Origin: Ascochyta rabiei
Taxonomy: Eukaryota > Ascomycota > Dothideomycetes > Pleosporales > Didymellaceae
NCBI RefSeq assembly: GCF_004011695.2
Contig: NC_082426.1
Coordinates: 806,001-870,000, forward strand
DNA length: 64,000 nucleotides
Direction of reading: 5' to 3'
The notes beneath the pieces were generated by a model. That model was given only the letters and a program-made list of their open reading frames with translations. It did not search any database and had not been told where the DNA came from. The position numbers and the translations under genes were made by a program. Positions 31,365-42,571 of this stretch are shown here, one piece after another (the first letter of the stretch is position 1; the number at the start of each line of letters is the position of its first letter).

Positions 31365-32593
31365 TTGCCTTTCCGAACGTTCTGATGCTGAAAACAGCAG
31401 AAGTGCGTATTTGACTCATGATAAGCAGCAGAGCTGTCACGTGAGGACTGGAAGGGGGAAAGTCGGTGAAACGTTTCATTTGCGACAGTGTTCGTGCACG
31501 CTCGCCATACTTTACCTTGCAAGTCCAGAACTTACCGAGTCGGTCAAAGGCTGTTGGAAGCCTCATGTCAGCCTTGATTCGTCGATCGGAGCCGCGATAC
31601 AGGGACAAAACCGGCATCTGCCGTGCGCAAAGCGTCGCATTTCAGGAGCGTCGCATTTCAGGTTTGTCGCGAGTCCATCCAAGGGTATGTTGCTGCTTTT
31701 TACTACGGAAATTGCGCCGAGGTAAAGGCTGCAAAGCGTTAGGTTACGGGAATGACGGAGAAGTACTGTAAACGAAGATGGTGTCGTCGCGGTGGAAAAG
31801 TGGACAAAAGAGGAGATGGAATAGAATGGCGTTGGAAATGGAAACATCTTGGATCGACAAATGATATTGAAGAGCTGCAGCTATTGTAGTAAACAAAGAA
31901 AGAACAGCGTGTCGCTTTCACCATCGCTACCTTCTTTCTCCTCTCCATGCCACGCACCCTTGCAGTCTTTCCCCGTCATCAACGCTCCTACTTCCCGCAT
32001 GCACGAGCGTTGACCACCGTACCCAGTCCTGGGGGTGAACAGGATTCCAGTGCCTCGCGCCACATCATGGGCTGTGCAGATCAATCTCGCGATTGGCGTC
32101 GATGAGCTGTGAAGTGCTTTGTCGTGGTAGAAGTGATGCGCAATTGACATCGCCAGCCTCCTCTCGTCATGGCCAAAAATAACGGCGCTAAGCTCCAACC
32201 CTGAGACCCTGCATAACGACCCCTGCAGCCGCTACGTGGCCCTCCGTTCTCGACCACACTTTACGCCGACTCTTCCGCAGCATGGATCGCAGAACGCGAC
32301 CTCAGCCTCAGGCTGTCTGCTTCATTGGCCCAGGTGTGGCTGAGGTGGATTTGCTGTGACGATGGATCGCAGCTCATCCCCACAAAGTTGCCGCAGAAGG
32401 TGGCGGTGTCGGCGTGTTGCTGAGACAACTTTCACATGATGCGTACGATGACACAACGTACCGTTTTATAATGACACCACAGAGAGGGGTAGGAGGGTAG
32501 TATATAAAGAAATGTCACTGCGAGGAAGGATTCGCTGCGTTTTTGCAGATCGACAAATATCTCAATTTTTTCGTACCAACTCTCTTCAGCACC
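31365..32593. other. Intergenic region with TATA box for the CVNH-LysM gene
   Basis: No gene supported; overlapping short frames only. TATATAAA at 32501-32508 lies about 90 bp before the downstream start codon and is a good TATA-box candidate. Confidence 0.5.
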
Positions 32594-33652
32594 ATGTCCT
32601 ACAATCAAGGCGGCTACGGCCAGGACAACTACAACAACGGCCGTGACAACGGCCAGCAACAGCACCGCGGCGAAGCTAGCGAGTTCTACAGCCAGGGCCA
32701 AAACAACGGCTACGGCCAGGAGCAACAGCAGTACGGCGGCGGCCAGGGGCCTCCTCAATACCAACAGTATCCTTCCGCTGCGGCACACTCTTCGAACGGT
32801 GGCCGTAACTCCCAGAACCAGGGCTACCAAAACCAATACAATGGCGAGGGTGACCCAGAGGGTGACCGCGGCATTATGGGTGGTATCGCGGGTGGTGCAG
32901 CCGGTGCTTTTGGTGGTCACAAGCTAGGTGGTCAAGCAGGCCACGGCACCGCAGGCACCATCATCGGTGCCATATCCGGTGCCTTCGCAGGACACAAGGC
33001 ACAAGACGCGGTAGGCGACTGGAAAGACGAGCATGATGAGAAGAAGAAATGGGAGAAGGAGCAGGAAGAGCAGCAAAAGTACAACCAACAGCATCACGGC
33101 GGCCCGTCGCCCCAGCACGAACAGCGTCGCAACAGCGGCGACGAGCGTTCTCGAGGGGACTTCGGCGGCAACTTCACCGCCTCTTCGAGGGATATTCGCC
33201 TTGACGCCCACGGCGAGTACAACCTGCACGCCCAGTGCCGCCGTCCCGACGGCTCCTACCAGTCCAGCACCCTCAGCCTGAATCAGATTATCGAGAACGA
33301 TGGTGGTAGCTTCCGCTGGTCGCAGGGTAGCAGTAACGGCGCGTCAACATACACTGTCCAGCAAGGCGACACACTCCGCGCCATTGCTAGCAGATTCTCT
33401 CACTGCTCGTATGAAGACCTCGCTAGGCACAACAACATCAGCAACCCCGACCAGATCTGGCCGGGCCAGAACCTGCAGGTGCCTGGCGGGGGAAGCCGTG
33501 GTGGAGGTAACTTTGGTGCGTCGGCAAGGAACGTGAGGTTGAGCCGTGGTGGGCAGGAATTGGAGGCTGAGCTTGGCCCTCAATGGCACACGAGGACACT
33601 CAATTTGGATGAGAGGATTGGAAATAGGAACGGATGCCTGGAGTTCGTCTAG
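32594..33652 (+). CDS. CVNH-LysM lectin-like protein with glycine-zipper segment (352 aa)
   Basis: Predicted carbohydrate-binding protein combining a cyanovirin-N homology (CVNH) domain with an inserted LysM, as in the type III CVNH-LysM lectins known from Magnaporthe. Order: Gln/Asn/Gly-rich tract (1-90); glycine-zipper segment GIMGGIAGGAAGAFGGHKLG then GTIIGAISGAFAGHKAQD (about 93-138); charged coiled-coil-like stretch (141-165); first CVNH repeat from GNFTASSRDIRLDAHGEYNL (192-243); LysM from YTVQQGDTLRAIASRFSHCS to WPGQNLQVP (253-297); second CVNH repeat from GNFGASARNVRLSRGG (306-352). The LysM thus splits the two CVNH repeats. LysM binds GlcNAc polymers and CVNH binds mannose-rich glycans in characterised members. 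No signal peptide is evident. I chose Met 32594 because the upstream in-frame Met falls in the leader after the TATA box. Confidence 0.9.
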   Translation: MSYNQGGYGQDNYNNGRDNGQQQHRGEASEFYSQGQNNGYGQEQQQYGGGQGPPQYQQYPSAAAHSSNGGRNSQNQGYQNQYNGEGDPEGDRGIMGGIAGGAAGAFGGHKLGGQAGHGTAGTIIGAISGAFAGHKAQDAVGDWKDEHDEKKKWEKEQEEQQKYNQQHHGGPSPQHEQRRNSGDERSRGDFGGNFTASSRDIRLDAHGEYNLHAQCRRPDGSYQSSTLSLNQIIENDGGSFRWSQGSSNGASTYTVQQGDTLRAIASRFSHCSYEDLARHNNISNPDQIWPGQNLQVPGGGSRGGGNFGASARNVRLSRGGQELEAELGPQWHTRTLNLDERIGNRNGCLEFV

Positions 33653-35426
33653 ACTCGATGTAAGAATAGGCGCAACAGTACAGGAATAGACGACATTACG
33701 AAAGCGCACATGCGGGACGCAATTCAAGGAACGACATTATAGGCAAACGCGTCACATACTGACGCACGCGAAGGATCGTATAGGAAAGACACTCGAGTGT
33801 ACTGCTGGCATGACAAGGAGCGACCCTTTGCTTCTGACCATAGCTGCGGGAATGAAATCGATCGATCGACCGATCGTTTCTTGCACAGCCCCATGCGTCC
33901 CGCGTCTGTGTGACAGCCAATTGCTCGTCGTTTTCATTCTCCCTCACTGCCGGCGCTGCAGAAGCCAAGACGCTCAGAACCAAAGCACTGTCGTTGCTTC
34001 GTCTACTAACCTCTCGAGTTTCTGCCAGTTTCCTTTATGACAACATTTGCAGTCGGTTGACCCAAAAGCCGACCTAATTGCGTATGACCGCCAAGAGCTC
34101 GATGAGTGTATCCCATCTAAATTTGACATTGTTCTCGGAGTTCGAGCAGTGGTAATACTTAGTTTGGAGAAAGTAAGGCCTACTCTATGAGGATTGTTAG
34201 GCTCCGCATAGTGTAATGTGGTTTTTCTTTTGGCTCTTAGCGGTTCATAACATTCTCCACTGGGCGTATCGCAGTACATGATGTTGCAGCTGCTCCGTAG
34301 TCTATTGTGCAGACCACGTTCATACGCAGAGGGCGAAACCCCACCCACCTTGTGCGACAAAAACCTTGTTCTCAGTTTTCCAAGTGTTTTCTTTGACTGC
34401 TGTGGGACGCAATCCTTGGTAAGTTGGTAGGCTACAACAGACTCTCCTCTGGCGGGGCGTTGGCTACCGTGTTGATATTTTCAAGAGGCCGCATGAGGCA
34501 TGAGCTGCCGTCATATTTCCCGAGCCATGCCGAGACCCGTCACAAGGTCCGATACGTAGAATATCCAGCTGGCATCCATGTCGAAGTCTGCAGGCGAATG
34601 AGACGTCTTTGCACGTAACAGTCCTGACGTAAGGGTTCTTCCTCTGTAAAGGCCGGGCATAGGCACTGGCTAGCTAGTGTGAGGCGCTGGCGCTCATAGA
34701 CGATAAGCTTTGTACTAGGTCTCGGGCACGCGAATGAACGTTGGATGTTGCTAAGGTCGGTAGTGTGGTGACGAGGTGTGAAGTTGCGGCCCTGTAAGCG
34801 ATTGGCCCTGTCCACCTTTCCGCAAACAACGTCAGCCGGTGCTATGTTAGTAAGCATCTCACAAAATGCGTCTTGATGACCTAGCTCGCATGCGCGCTCA
34901 GTTTTGTGAGGGTTGAATCCATGAGTGCAAGCAATGTTAGTCTTCAGTAATGGGGCCAAGCTGGTATCGCTATGATAATAACGGCCGCTTGCGCACTCGC
35001 TTCTTGGTACTGGTGGTCTGTACCAAGGAGTCAGTCGTGTGACACGACCAGGTACGTTATTCTGGAAGTATCGCATTCTTAGGAGGGCTCTGAGCCAGTC
35101 TAGACTATTTGGGCAGAAGAAGCTCGCTCCTTTAGGACATGATGTGTTGGAAACGCACTGTAGATCGTACATATTGGCAAACCGAAAGACGCCAAAGCTA
35201 TGACCATGAAGGTGAGCTTCAGCCCTGTCAGCGGCGCATAGTCAAGCTCTCCCTCTATTTTTATTTTTACACTTTCTATGCTTCAGACACCCAGAACACC
35301 TCACAACCAATCAGACTCTTTTATTCCTGGCTAGCTAGTATCATATTCAGCCGCTGATCAAGTGTCGTTAAGTAAGTTGGAAGTTTAACAACCTTCCTCC
35401 TGTAGGAACTAACAATCTATGCTAGT
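33653..35426. other. Gene-free interval
   Basis: Only low-quality frames (for example 34540-35172 minus, Cys/Arg-rich with no motif). A short palindromic GATCGATCGACCGATC stretch near 33858 is the only local structure noticed. Confidence 0.45.
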
Positions 35427-35840
35427 ATGAACCACTCGTCTAGTTCCGCGGCTCATTATTTGGGCAGTCGCCAAAACGTGCGAAAGCTGCACAACGTCAG
35501 AATCACCATATCTGTTGACTGCGAGGATATTTTGAAGCCAGATGTACATAACCCTACCAAACACACATTCCTGTCTGGCAGCGAATCTGTACAGAAATTG
35601 CAACTCAGCCAACTTATCGGAATCACGACACTCTCCCAAGTCAAGATCAAGATGATCCACACTTGTGGCCTCTTGAAATTGGACGGGGAGCCTTGTCTTG
35701 AGGCATTGTGGAACATTGGCCAAGCGCTCGTTGATTTGTTCGATGCTAGTGGAAGACAAGCCAAACTCGAAAAATGGACTAACGAGAATTCGAAGAACTG
35801 GCTAGATGTGGATGCCAAAGTGATGGTGTATCTCGACTAG
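35427..35840 (+). CDS. Hypothetical protein or fragment (137 aa)
   Basis: Not recognised. The sequence has ordered hydrophobic periodicity: VRKLHNVRITISVDCEDILK, then VQKLQLSQLIGITTLSQVKI and ALWNIGQALVDLFDAS, ending VDAKVMVYLD. This resembles the C-terminal halves of fungal 2EXR/F-box-like proteins, where strands and helices follow a lost N-terminal box. No LPxEIR box is found upstream in frame, so this may be the remnant of such a gene or a short standalone gene. Confidence 0.35.
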   Translation: MNHSSSSAAHYLGSRQNVRKLHNVRITISVDCEDILKPDVHNPTKHTFLSGSESVQKLQLSQLIGITTLSQVKIKMIHTCGLLKLDGEPCLEALWNIGQALVDLFDASGRQAKLEKWTNENSKNWLDVDAKVMVYLD

Positions 35841-36959
35841 CAGCACCAAGACGAAAGCCTAAACGAAGGATTCGACATCAGCCGTTGGGTGGCTCCTGGT
35901 GGGTTCGTAAGTATCCAAAGTCGACATTTCTTGTCTTTGGGTTTGACTTTACGACGTAGATTCTTCTCTTTATCACCAAGTCTGTTGCTTGCGCAGGCTA
36001 CGTATGGAAGAGCCATTAGCGAGGTTCATACATGTCCTACAATATCGCACCTTCTCAACAGGACCTTTCAACCTATTGCGGTTAGTGAATAGGTGACGCC
36101 GGAGACTTTTTTACAGCTACGCAAGCATTATGGAACTGCATCGTTTTGCAGTACGTCAATGACGCTTCGCGCCACGAAAGTATACGACTACCAATGCTTT
36201 GTCGAGTTCCCAGTTGCATTCGATAATGCAGCCTGCAGGACGACAACAGTCGAGATATGGAGTATGTTCGGCCAAGGGAGGACTATTGTGGGATGTGCTG
36301 GATTTTTCATTCAGTCGGGGCCCAACCTATCTGCTGTCTGTCTGACCGCTGGACAACGGACTCCTTCGATGCTTCGGAGGGAAGGGAAACGCATGGTTCT
36401 ACGCTAACGTGCGCTGGAAGAGCCCTTGGCAACGGAGCGGTGATGGTCACTCACAGCGGGGATAATGATTAGGAAAAGAGGTGACACAAGTCGGTCTGAC
36501 GTCTGTTTTACACAAGGCCAGAATCCAATGCCTGCGGTGGCACGACCCCTTATTATTGGCTGGTTCTCTATCCAGCGCTTCCCAGCTGCATAGCTACAAA
36601 ATGCCTATGCTCAGAGAGGGTCTTCGCACCAAACAAAACTTTTGAAGTATATCACATGAACAGAGACAGATCGGAGGTACGGACTAGCGCAAGTCCAAAA
36701 GCTGGTATTGGGATGCAATGAGCTACCCATAGGTCTTTTATATAGGCCGTGTAAGAAGCCAGGATGAGATGGGTACGAGATCTTGGGTATCGAAGAACGA
36801 AGAAAGGCTAAAGTGGGAAAATGCCGCTCAATGTAATGTTACAAGGAGTCGTGCGCCGTACGAATAGCCATAAGGCAGATGGGCCAAAGCCAGAAAACGT
36901 AAACGTTTGCAATCAATGTGTAGACGAAACGGTGCGAAGACCTTGATCAGAAGCCGCAC
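35841..36959. other. Intergenic region
   Basis: No supported gene. The frames at 36093-36407 and 36257-36472 overlap each other and lack motifs. Confidence 0.45.
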
Positions 36960-38575
36960 TCAATACCACCGTGCACCACCGTTCTCTTCCTCTTGCACTC
37001 GGTGCGGTATAAGGGGCTCTGTGATGTTGTATGCTTGGATGAACATTTGCCAGGTGGAATAGTCGATACTGAAAACAGCTTGGTGTTTCTGTGCACCTTG
37101 ACCTCGTTGTTCTGATATACCACGCGGTGCAGCAGGCACTGTCCAAATTAGCAAGCATTTCAGTATGAGCCTGAGTGGACCTACGAAGCAGGGGTAGGCC
37201 GTCCTGATCCTTGACAATTTGTGCATTCCCTTCTCGCACCAGAAAACTGATGTAGAACAGGTTTTCAATACTTTGTCCAAAGTCGTGCGGGTTAATTGCG
37301 AAGTCAAATAGGCTGACTGCAGCCTCTCCATCTGTAGTCATGGCAAGTCGAAATCGGTCGCACGCTGCGTTCTGATCCTCTTCCGTCCACTCTTCCTGTT
37401 CTGAAAGCTGGTCCATTTCGCTTTCAACGCCAGCCATCCCAGCGTTCATGTGCTCTTCCAACTTCGACTTGATGCCTTTGACCAGGTGTGTCAAGTTGGA
37501 ATTCTCAGACTGTGTGATATCACCCTCCCTAACCTCCTGCGGTCGTGTAGCAGGCCCAACAGGCGCTCGCTTTTGTGTGGCTCGCCGCTGTGTGGTTTTG
37601 ATGCGTTTCTGTACCGAGAGAGGTCCGAGGAGAAAGCTCGATACGGGCGGTCGCTTGTTGCTTGGAAAGCAAGCTTTTCGTCCAAAGAGAGCCCAGTCCA
37701 GACCGTCACCGGTGTCCTCTTCTTCGTCGTCCGCGACCGCTATCGCTGGTGCGTCTTCTTCGCCGTGCCTATATCCTCCAGACTTCATGAAATATATGCA
37801 CTTGGACACAAACTGATCCAGGTCGATGCCGGCGCCACCGCTCTCATGTAGACTGTTTTGGAGCTTCTTACTGGCAAGGTCAGTCGCAGAGACCAAGAAC
37901 CTCGAGTCGACCGTCGCATCCGCTGTTTGCCGCACTTTCCCGAAAGTGGTGTTGTTTCTGACGATCAGGTCATACAGTCCGCAGTTGTTCGATTTGATCA
38001 GTTCGTCACGGTTTTCTATAACCTGTTAGCTTTCGATCCAGGCCATAGAGCTCGCAGCACCCACCCTCAAGCTGACGGTGGTTATCGCGCAGCTGGTAGC
38101 GAACTTGACGGCGCTTCTCGGGATCTTGGTTGGGGTTGTACAGCTGGCTTTGGACATCCTCTTCCTCTTCAGGTTGAGTTGTGTCCTGGACTGCCCGCGC
38201 TTCCTGCTCGGCATCCTCTTCCGCGTCTTGGTCTTCGTCCTCGTAAATCCGAGACGCTTCGCTCATGCTGTAGTCATCGGTCCTTCTGCGTTTGTTGCTT
38301 GCGCTGCCAGCAGTTGAGCCAGTGTCTGGCGTGGGTATCCTTCCCGACGCGTTGCTCAGGCCCCTCCTCTTGGCCGGCTGCGGCGTGTTTTCGCGTGGAT
38401 CGGAAACCGTGTTTTCCTTGTCTGACGACTGTGAGGGGCTCATCGCCGAATAGGTAGAACCGCGCGCATTGCTGGCGTGTCTAGGCGCGACAGAGGGGTC
38501 GCGGTAGAGAGAATCGACGGTAGATGATCGCGTCTGCTGCGGTGTGGCGGAAAGGTGCGTGTTGAGACGTGCCAT
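36960..38575 (-). CDS. NSE4: NSE4, kleisin-like subunit of the SMC5-SMC6 complex (506 aa)
   Basis: Nuclear protein bridging SMC5 and SMC6 heads, needed for DNA repair and replication-fork stability. Three exons: 38065-38575, 37185-38015 and 36960-37138. Introns: 49 nt (38016-38064) and 46 nt (37139-37184). The N-terminal 120 residues are disordered and acidic. The conserved NSE4 N-domain runs across the first junction: QVRYQLRDNHRQLEENRDEL, then NTTFGKVRQTADATVDSRFL. The C-terminal winged-helix-like domain includes SLFDFAINPHDFGQSIENLF then YISFLVREG, and after splicing FSIDYSTWQMFIQAYNITEP. The upstream acceptor must be GTTATAG, because the more proximal CTAACAG would create a stop. It is head-to-head with VPS34, 344 bp between start codons. 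Confidence 0.92.
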
Positions 38576-38919
38576 GGTGGCACAGGCGGGAGACAGACAA
38601 GAAGAGCACCCTTGACGTTCACGTTCGATGTTGACAATGCGCAGGTGCTGGTCAGGACGCGGCTGCCCGTTTGCTTAGTGCGATTGCGCGAGGAAAGTGC
38701 GATTCGTCATGTCACGTGCAAACGCTCCAACGCGTACCCCTGTCGTTCCGTAGCCTCGAGCCTCACCCCACGTTTCACTCATCTCGAGATCAAGCGTCAC
38801 TGCAACCTTTGCGTCCGCCTTCGCCGTAGCCTACATGTGTGGCCATATGCTTCGCTGAAGCTGTGTATATGTTGCACACGCGTGGATAGCGGTTGTGAAC
38901 AGCTCCCTCACCGCTCACG
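38576..38919. promoter_or_regulatory. Bidirectional promoter of NSE4 and VPS34
   Basis: 344 bp between divergent start codons of two housekeeping genes, with a CACGTG palindrome at 38713-38718 near the middle. No TATA box is evident. Confidence 0.5.
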
Positions 38920-41709
38920 ATGGAAGCCTTCAACTTTGCGACATCACTCGACCTGACGGGGTTGACGGTGCATGTGCGAATGTGAGGGTACATCCTGTGG
39001 TCATGGGCGCCAGCTAAGAATGTATAGAGACCGTTTGGACGGGAACCAGAAGCAAATCCCATATTCAGTGTTACTGAAACGACCTGATCTTAGGCATAGG
39101 GCCTCCAACATCAAGTGAGTGTAGTCAAGTAACACAGGTCAGGCAAACAAGGCGCTGACGTTGAGCGACGCAGCCCCCACTTCGAGCTGTACGTGACAGC
39201 ACAGATATGGGCTGACAGCAAGCCTCTCACCGTTCCTGTCCAGACCGCCTACAAGTCGTTCAAGAACGCGCGGATATGGAATGAGTGGCTCGAGCTGCCG
39301 GTTACTTATGCAAACCTCCCAGCTTCGGCGCAACTCGCAATCACATTGTGGGACCTGTCACCTCTCGAAGCTACCGACTCGAACATGCATGCGGTGCCTT
39401 TCGGCGGCACCACCATTCCGCTGTTCGACAAGGACAACACACTGCAGAAGGGCCGGCAGCGATGTCGAATACACCGCCATAGAGCAGCAGATGGTCTGTC
39501 CAACACTACAACACCATCAGTAATTCCGCCAGCCCGGAAGAGCCGAAAGGCTCCTGCAGTAGAGGACGCAGTAGATGAGCAGATCGCCGAGATGCAGAGG
39601 CTGGAAGAATTGCTAAAGAAGCAGGAGATGGGTGATCTGCCGACGAACGCATGGCTTGATAATCTCGTTTACAAGAGGATGATGAAGATCCGCAGTGATG
39701 CGCTGAAGGCTGAAGCAGCTGCACTCAACCGTCAGAAGAACTCAAGCGGCAGCAGCGAAAGTGATGAGGACCTCGAGTTGTTCTACCTTGATATTGAGTT
39801 CCCGCGATTTGATCACGCCATCGTTTTTACAGACGTCGAGTATCCGCCACCGCCTGTTTCTGATCTTCGACTGCCTGCAGAGTCAGATGTTCGATTGCGC
39901 CCGCCGCCCGAAGTCTCGTTTGGTCCTGGCATCGACGTCGATGGCATCGGCTATGGAGATGCTGATGCTGGTAGACTTATCAAGATCTACGACCCAGAAA
40001 TTGGACGGAGAGTCAACCCGGCTGAAGACAAGCACCGTGAGTTGATGCGCAGTCAGCAGACAGACTCGCTGGACCGCGACAGGAAGCCTAATGTGCACGT
40101 CCGTGACAAGCTAAACCTGCTGATGGGCAAGGGCCCGCTCGAGGAGATTACATCTCACGAACGAGACGATATCTGGAAGTTCAGGTATTTCTTGCTACGT
40201 GATAAACGTGCCTTGACCAAGTTCGTCAAGTGTGTCAACTGGAAGAGCCCCAGGGAAGCACGCCAGGCAGCCCCTCTTCTTGAAAAATGGGCTGAGATTG
40301 ATGTGGACGACGCACTCGAGCTGCTTGGTCCTCACTTCGATCACCCAGTCGTGCGAAGTTATGCCGTTGAGCGTCTTAAGAAGGCTGACGATGAAGAGCT
40401 GCAGTTGTACCTCCTGCAGCTGGTTCAAGCTCTGAAGTACGAAGCCCCTGGAGAAGGAGACGATTCTTCTCTCGCACGCTTCCTCGTTACTCGTGCAGCA
40501 AGTAGTTTCGCCCTAGGCAACTTCTTCCACTGGTACCTGATGGTCGAAATAAGTGATTTCAGCACCGACCAAGAGCCCGAACATCGCGATTTATTTGCCA
40601 AGGTCGAATACGACTTCATGGTAGAACTCGAGAAGACGCCCGAAGGCGTTGAAACCCGCAACACCTTTCGTCGCCAAGGCGAGCTCCTAACTGTTCTCGC
40701 TAAGATCTCGAAAGATGTACGCTTCGGTGGCGGCGATCGCCCGACTAAGCTTGCACGCCTCAAGAAAGCTCTTGCGGACCCGAAAAACGAACTTACGAAT
40801 TTTGACCCGCTCCCACTTCCGCTCGATCCTTCTGTCTACATTACCGGTATTGATCCCGAGAACTGCAACGTACTGAAGTCCTCTTTACTACCCATAGTCC
40901 TCAATTTTCGCACCACACTCTCTCAGAAGTATCCGATCATATTCAAGTACGGTGACGATCTACGTCAGGATCAACTCGTGATCCAAATCATCACATTGAT
41001 GGATCGTCTGCTGCGTAAGGAAAATCTCGATCTGAAACTCACGCCCTACCGCATCCTCGCCACCTCGACTTCCGCAGGTGCTTTCCAGTTTGTACCATCT
41101 ATGAGCATCGCTGCCGCATGCCAGAAACACAAAGGCTCGTTGCTCGCATATCTGCGCGCCAACAATCCTGATTCACATGCTGATCTTGGCGTCAAGAAGG
41201 AGGCTATGGATACCTACATCAAGTCATGCGCCGGATACTGCGTCATTACATATTTGTTAGGTGTAGGAGACCGGCATCTGGATAACTTGCTCATCGCGCC
41301 TAACGGCGCGTTCTTCCACGTTGACTTTGGGTACATACTCGGCCGAGATCCGAAGCCCTTCGCCCCCCAGATGAAACTGTGCCGTGAGATGATTGAGGGC
41401 ATGGGCGGTGCAACCCATCCCAACTACCTCTCCTTCAAGGAGTATGCCTTTACGGCGTGGAGCACGCTCAGGAAAAGCTCAAACTTGCTTCTCAATCTGT
41501 TTGCACTCATGCAGGGCGCAAATATTCCAGACATCAAGGTCGAGAGAGAGGGCAGTGTACGCAAGGTCCAGGAAAGAATGTGGATGGGGAAGAGCGAAGG
41601 GGAGGCTGCAGAGATGTTCGAGAGACTTGTGGAAGAAAGCATGGGAGATTGGAAAGCGGGAGTCATTGACTGGGCACACGAGTTTGTGCAGACTTATTGG
41701 CGCAAGTGA
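38920..41709 (+). CDS. VPS34: Phosphatidylinositol 3-kinase VPS34, class III (894 aa)
   Basis: Makes PI3P on endosomes and autophagic membranes, working with VPS15 and VPS30/ATG6. Three exons: 38920-38981, 39028-39114 and 39174-41709. Introns: 46 nt (38982-39027) and 59 nt (39115-39173). The spliced N-terminus reads MEAFNFATSLDLTGLTVHVR then IDRLDGNQKQIPYSVLLKRP, and continues DLRHRASNINPHFELYVTAQ, the C2 domain. VPFGGTTIPLFDKDNTLQKG is a VPS34 signature. The PIK helical domain lies at about 300-500. The kinase domain includes KYGDDLRQDQLV (about 640-652), catalytic loop GVGDRHLDNLL (Asp 749) and HVDFGYILGRDPKP (DFG near 767). The C-terminus ends DWAHEFVQTYWRK, matching the regulatory C-terminal helix. 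Length is standard (about 880-900 aa). Confidence 0.97.
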
Positions 41710-42571
41710 GCCAGAGATTCGCAATTGGCGAAGTGTTGGAAGGGTCATACGCTTACCACTTGAAAGAGCGAGGGACTCCAGATGTGACTCTAAGTAGCTT
41801 CAACGTTCTGCTGCTGGTGGTTCCGAAACAGTAACTGCGGTTTCTCACTCGTATTCATACGCCACTGTATCAGCAGTTGTGCGCGATGGCTCGAGCAAAG
41901 CGCCACGCATCTACTCAGGATTGGGACTTCCACAAATCCAAGAATGGCGCAATTAATATCGGGACTTATAAGTAGACTGCTCAATCCCTTGAGGTCACGT
42001 TGTCGCGCTTATATTAGATTGCCTGTTTCAAAGCACATGATCGACCCCAGGATATCACCCTTCGCCATCTTTCCATCACCTACGCTACATCTAACGGTAT
42101 GTCGGTTACGCCAACGAGAATTCTACAGCAGATTTCAGGTAATGTAGGACCCGCCCTCAAGCATTGGATGTAATGATTGATGGACAAAAGGGCAAAATGG
42201 GGGTCGAGCTCAACGTGCATGACTAGAAGTCTCCGCTCCGCATCACCAAGTCAAACAATCCTCCCTTGCCAAGCTTTGTTTACGGCTCCCAAGACTTACT
42301 GACACTTGTTTCCAAATATTGTCAAGAATTTTGTATGAGCCAGGAGAATACCGCACGGTGTTTGCCAATGCTATACGAGGCGAGCCCACTGACCAGCATC
42401 TGTATAAAGTGGTGGAAGTTGCAGCGTACAATGTCACTTCATCTTCCATCCTCCTTTTGACTCTTCACTTGAGTCTGTACATTCATTCTTACATCACCGG
42501 TGCCGGCACACTCTATTTGCTTTCAACTCCAGTACCGTATCATCGGAAAGAACACCACTACATCCGTCAGA
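41710..42571. other. Intergenic region / promoter of the secreted metallopeptidase
   Basis: No gene supported. The distal part is the promoter of the downstream gene, with CTATTTG/TATAAAG-like elements (TATAAAG near 42403). Confidence 0.45.

Noticed and set aside
42500..42571. Upstream in-frame Met of the metallopeptidase
   Set aside because: Would place a polar segment before a perfect signal peptide; the downstream Met is the better start.
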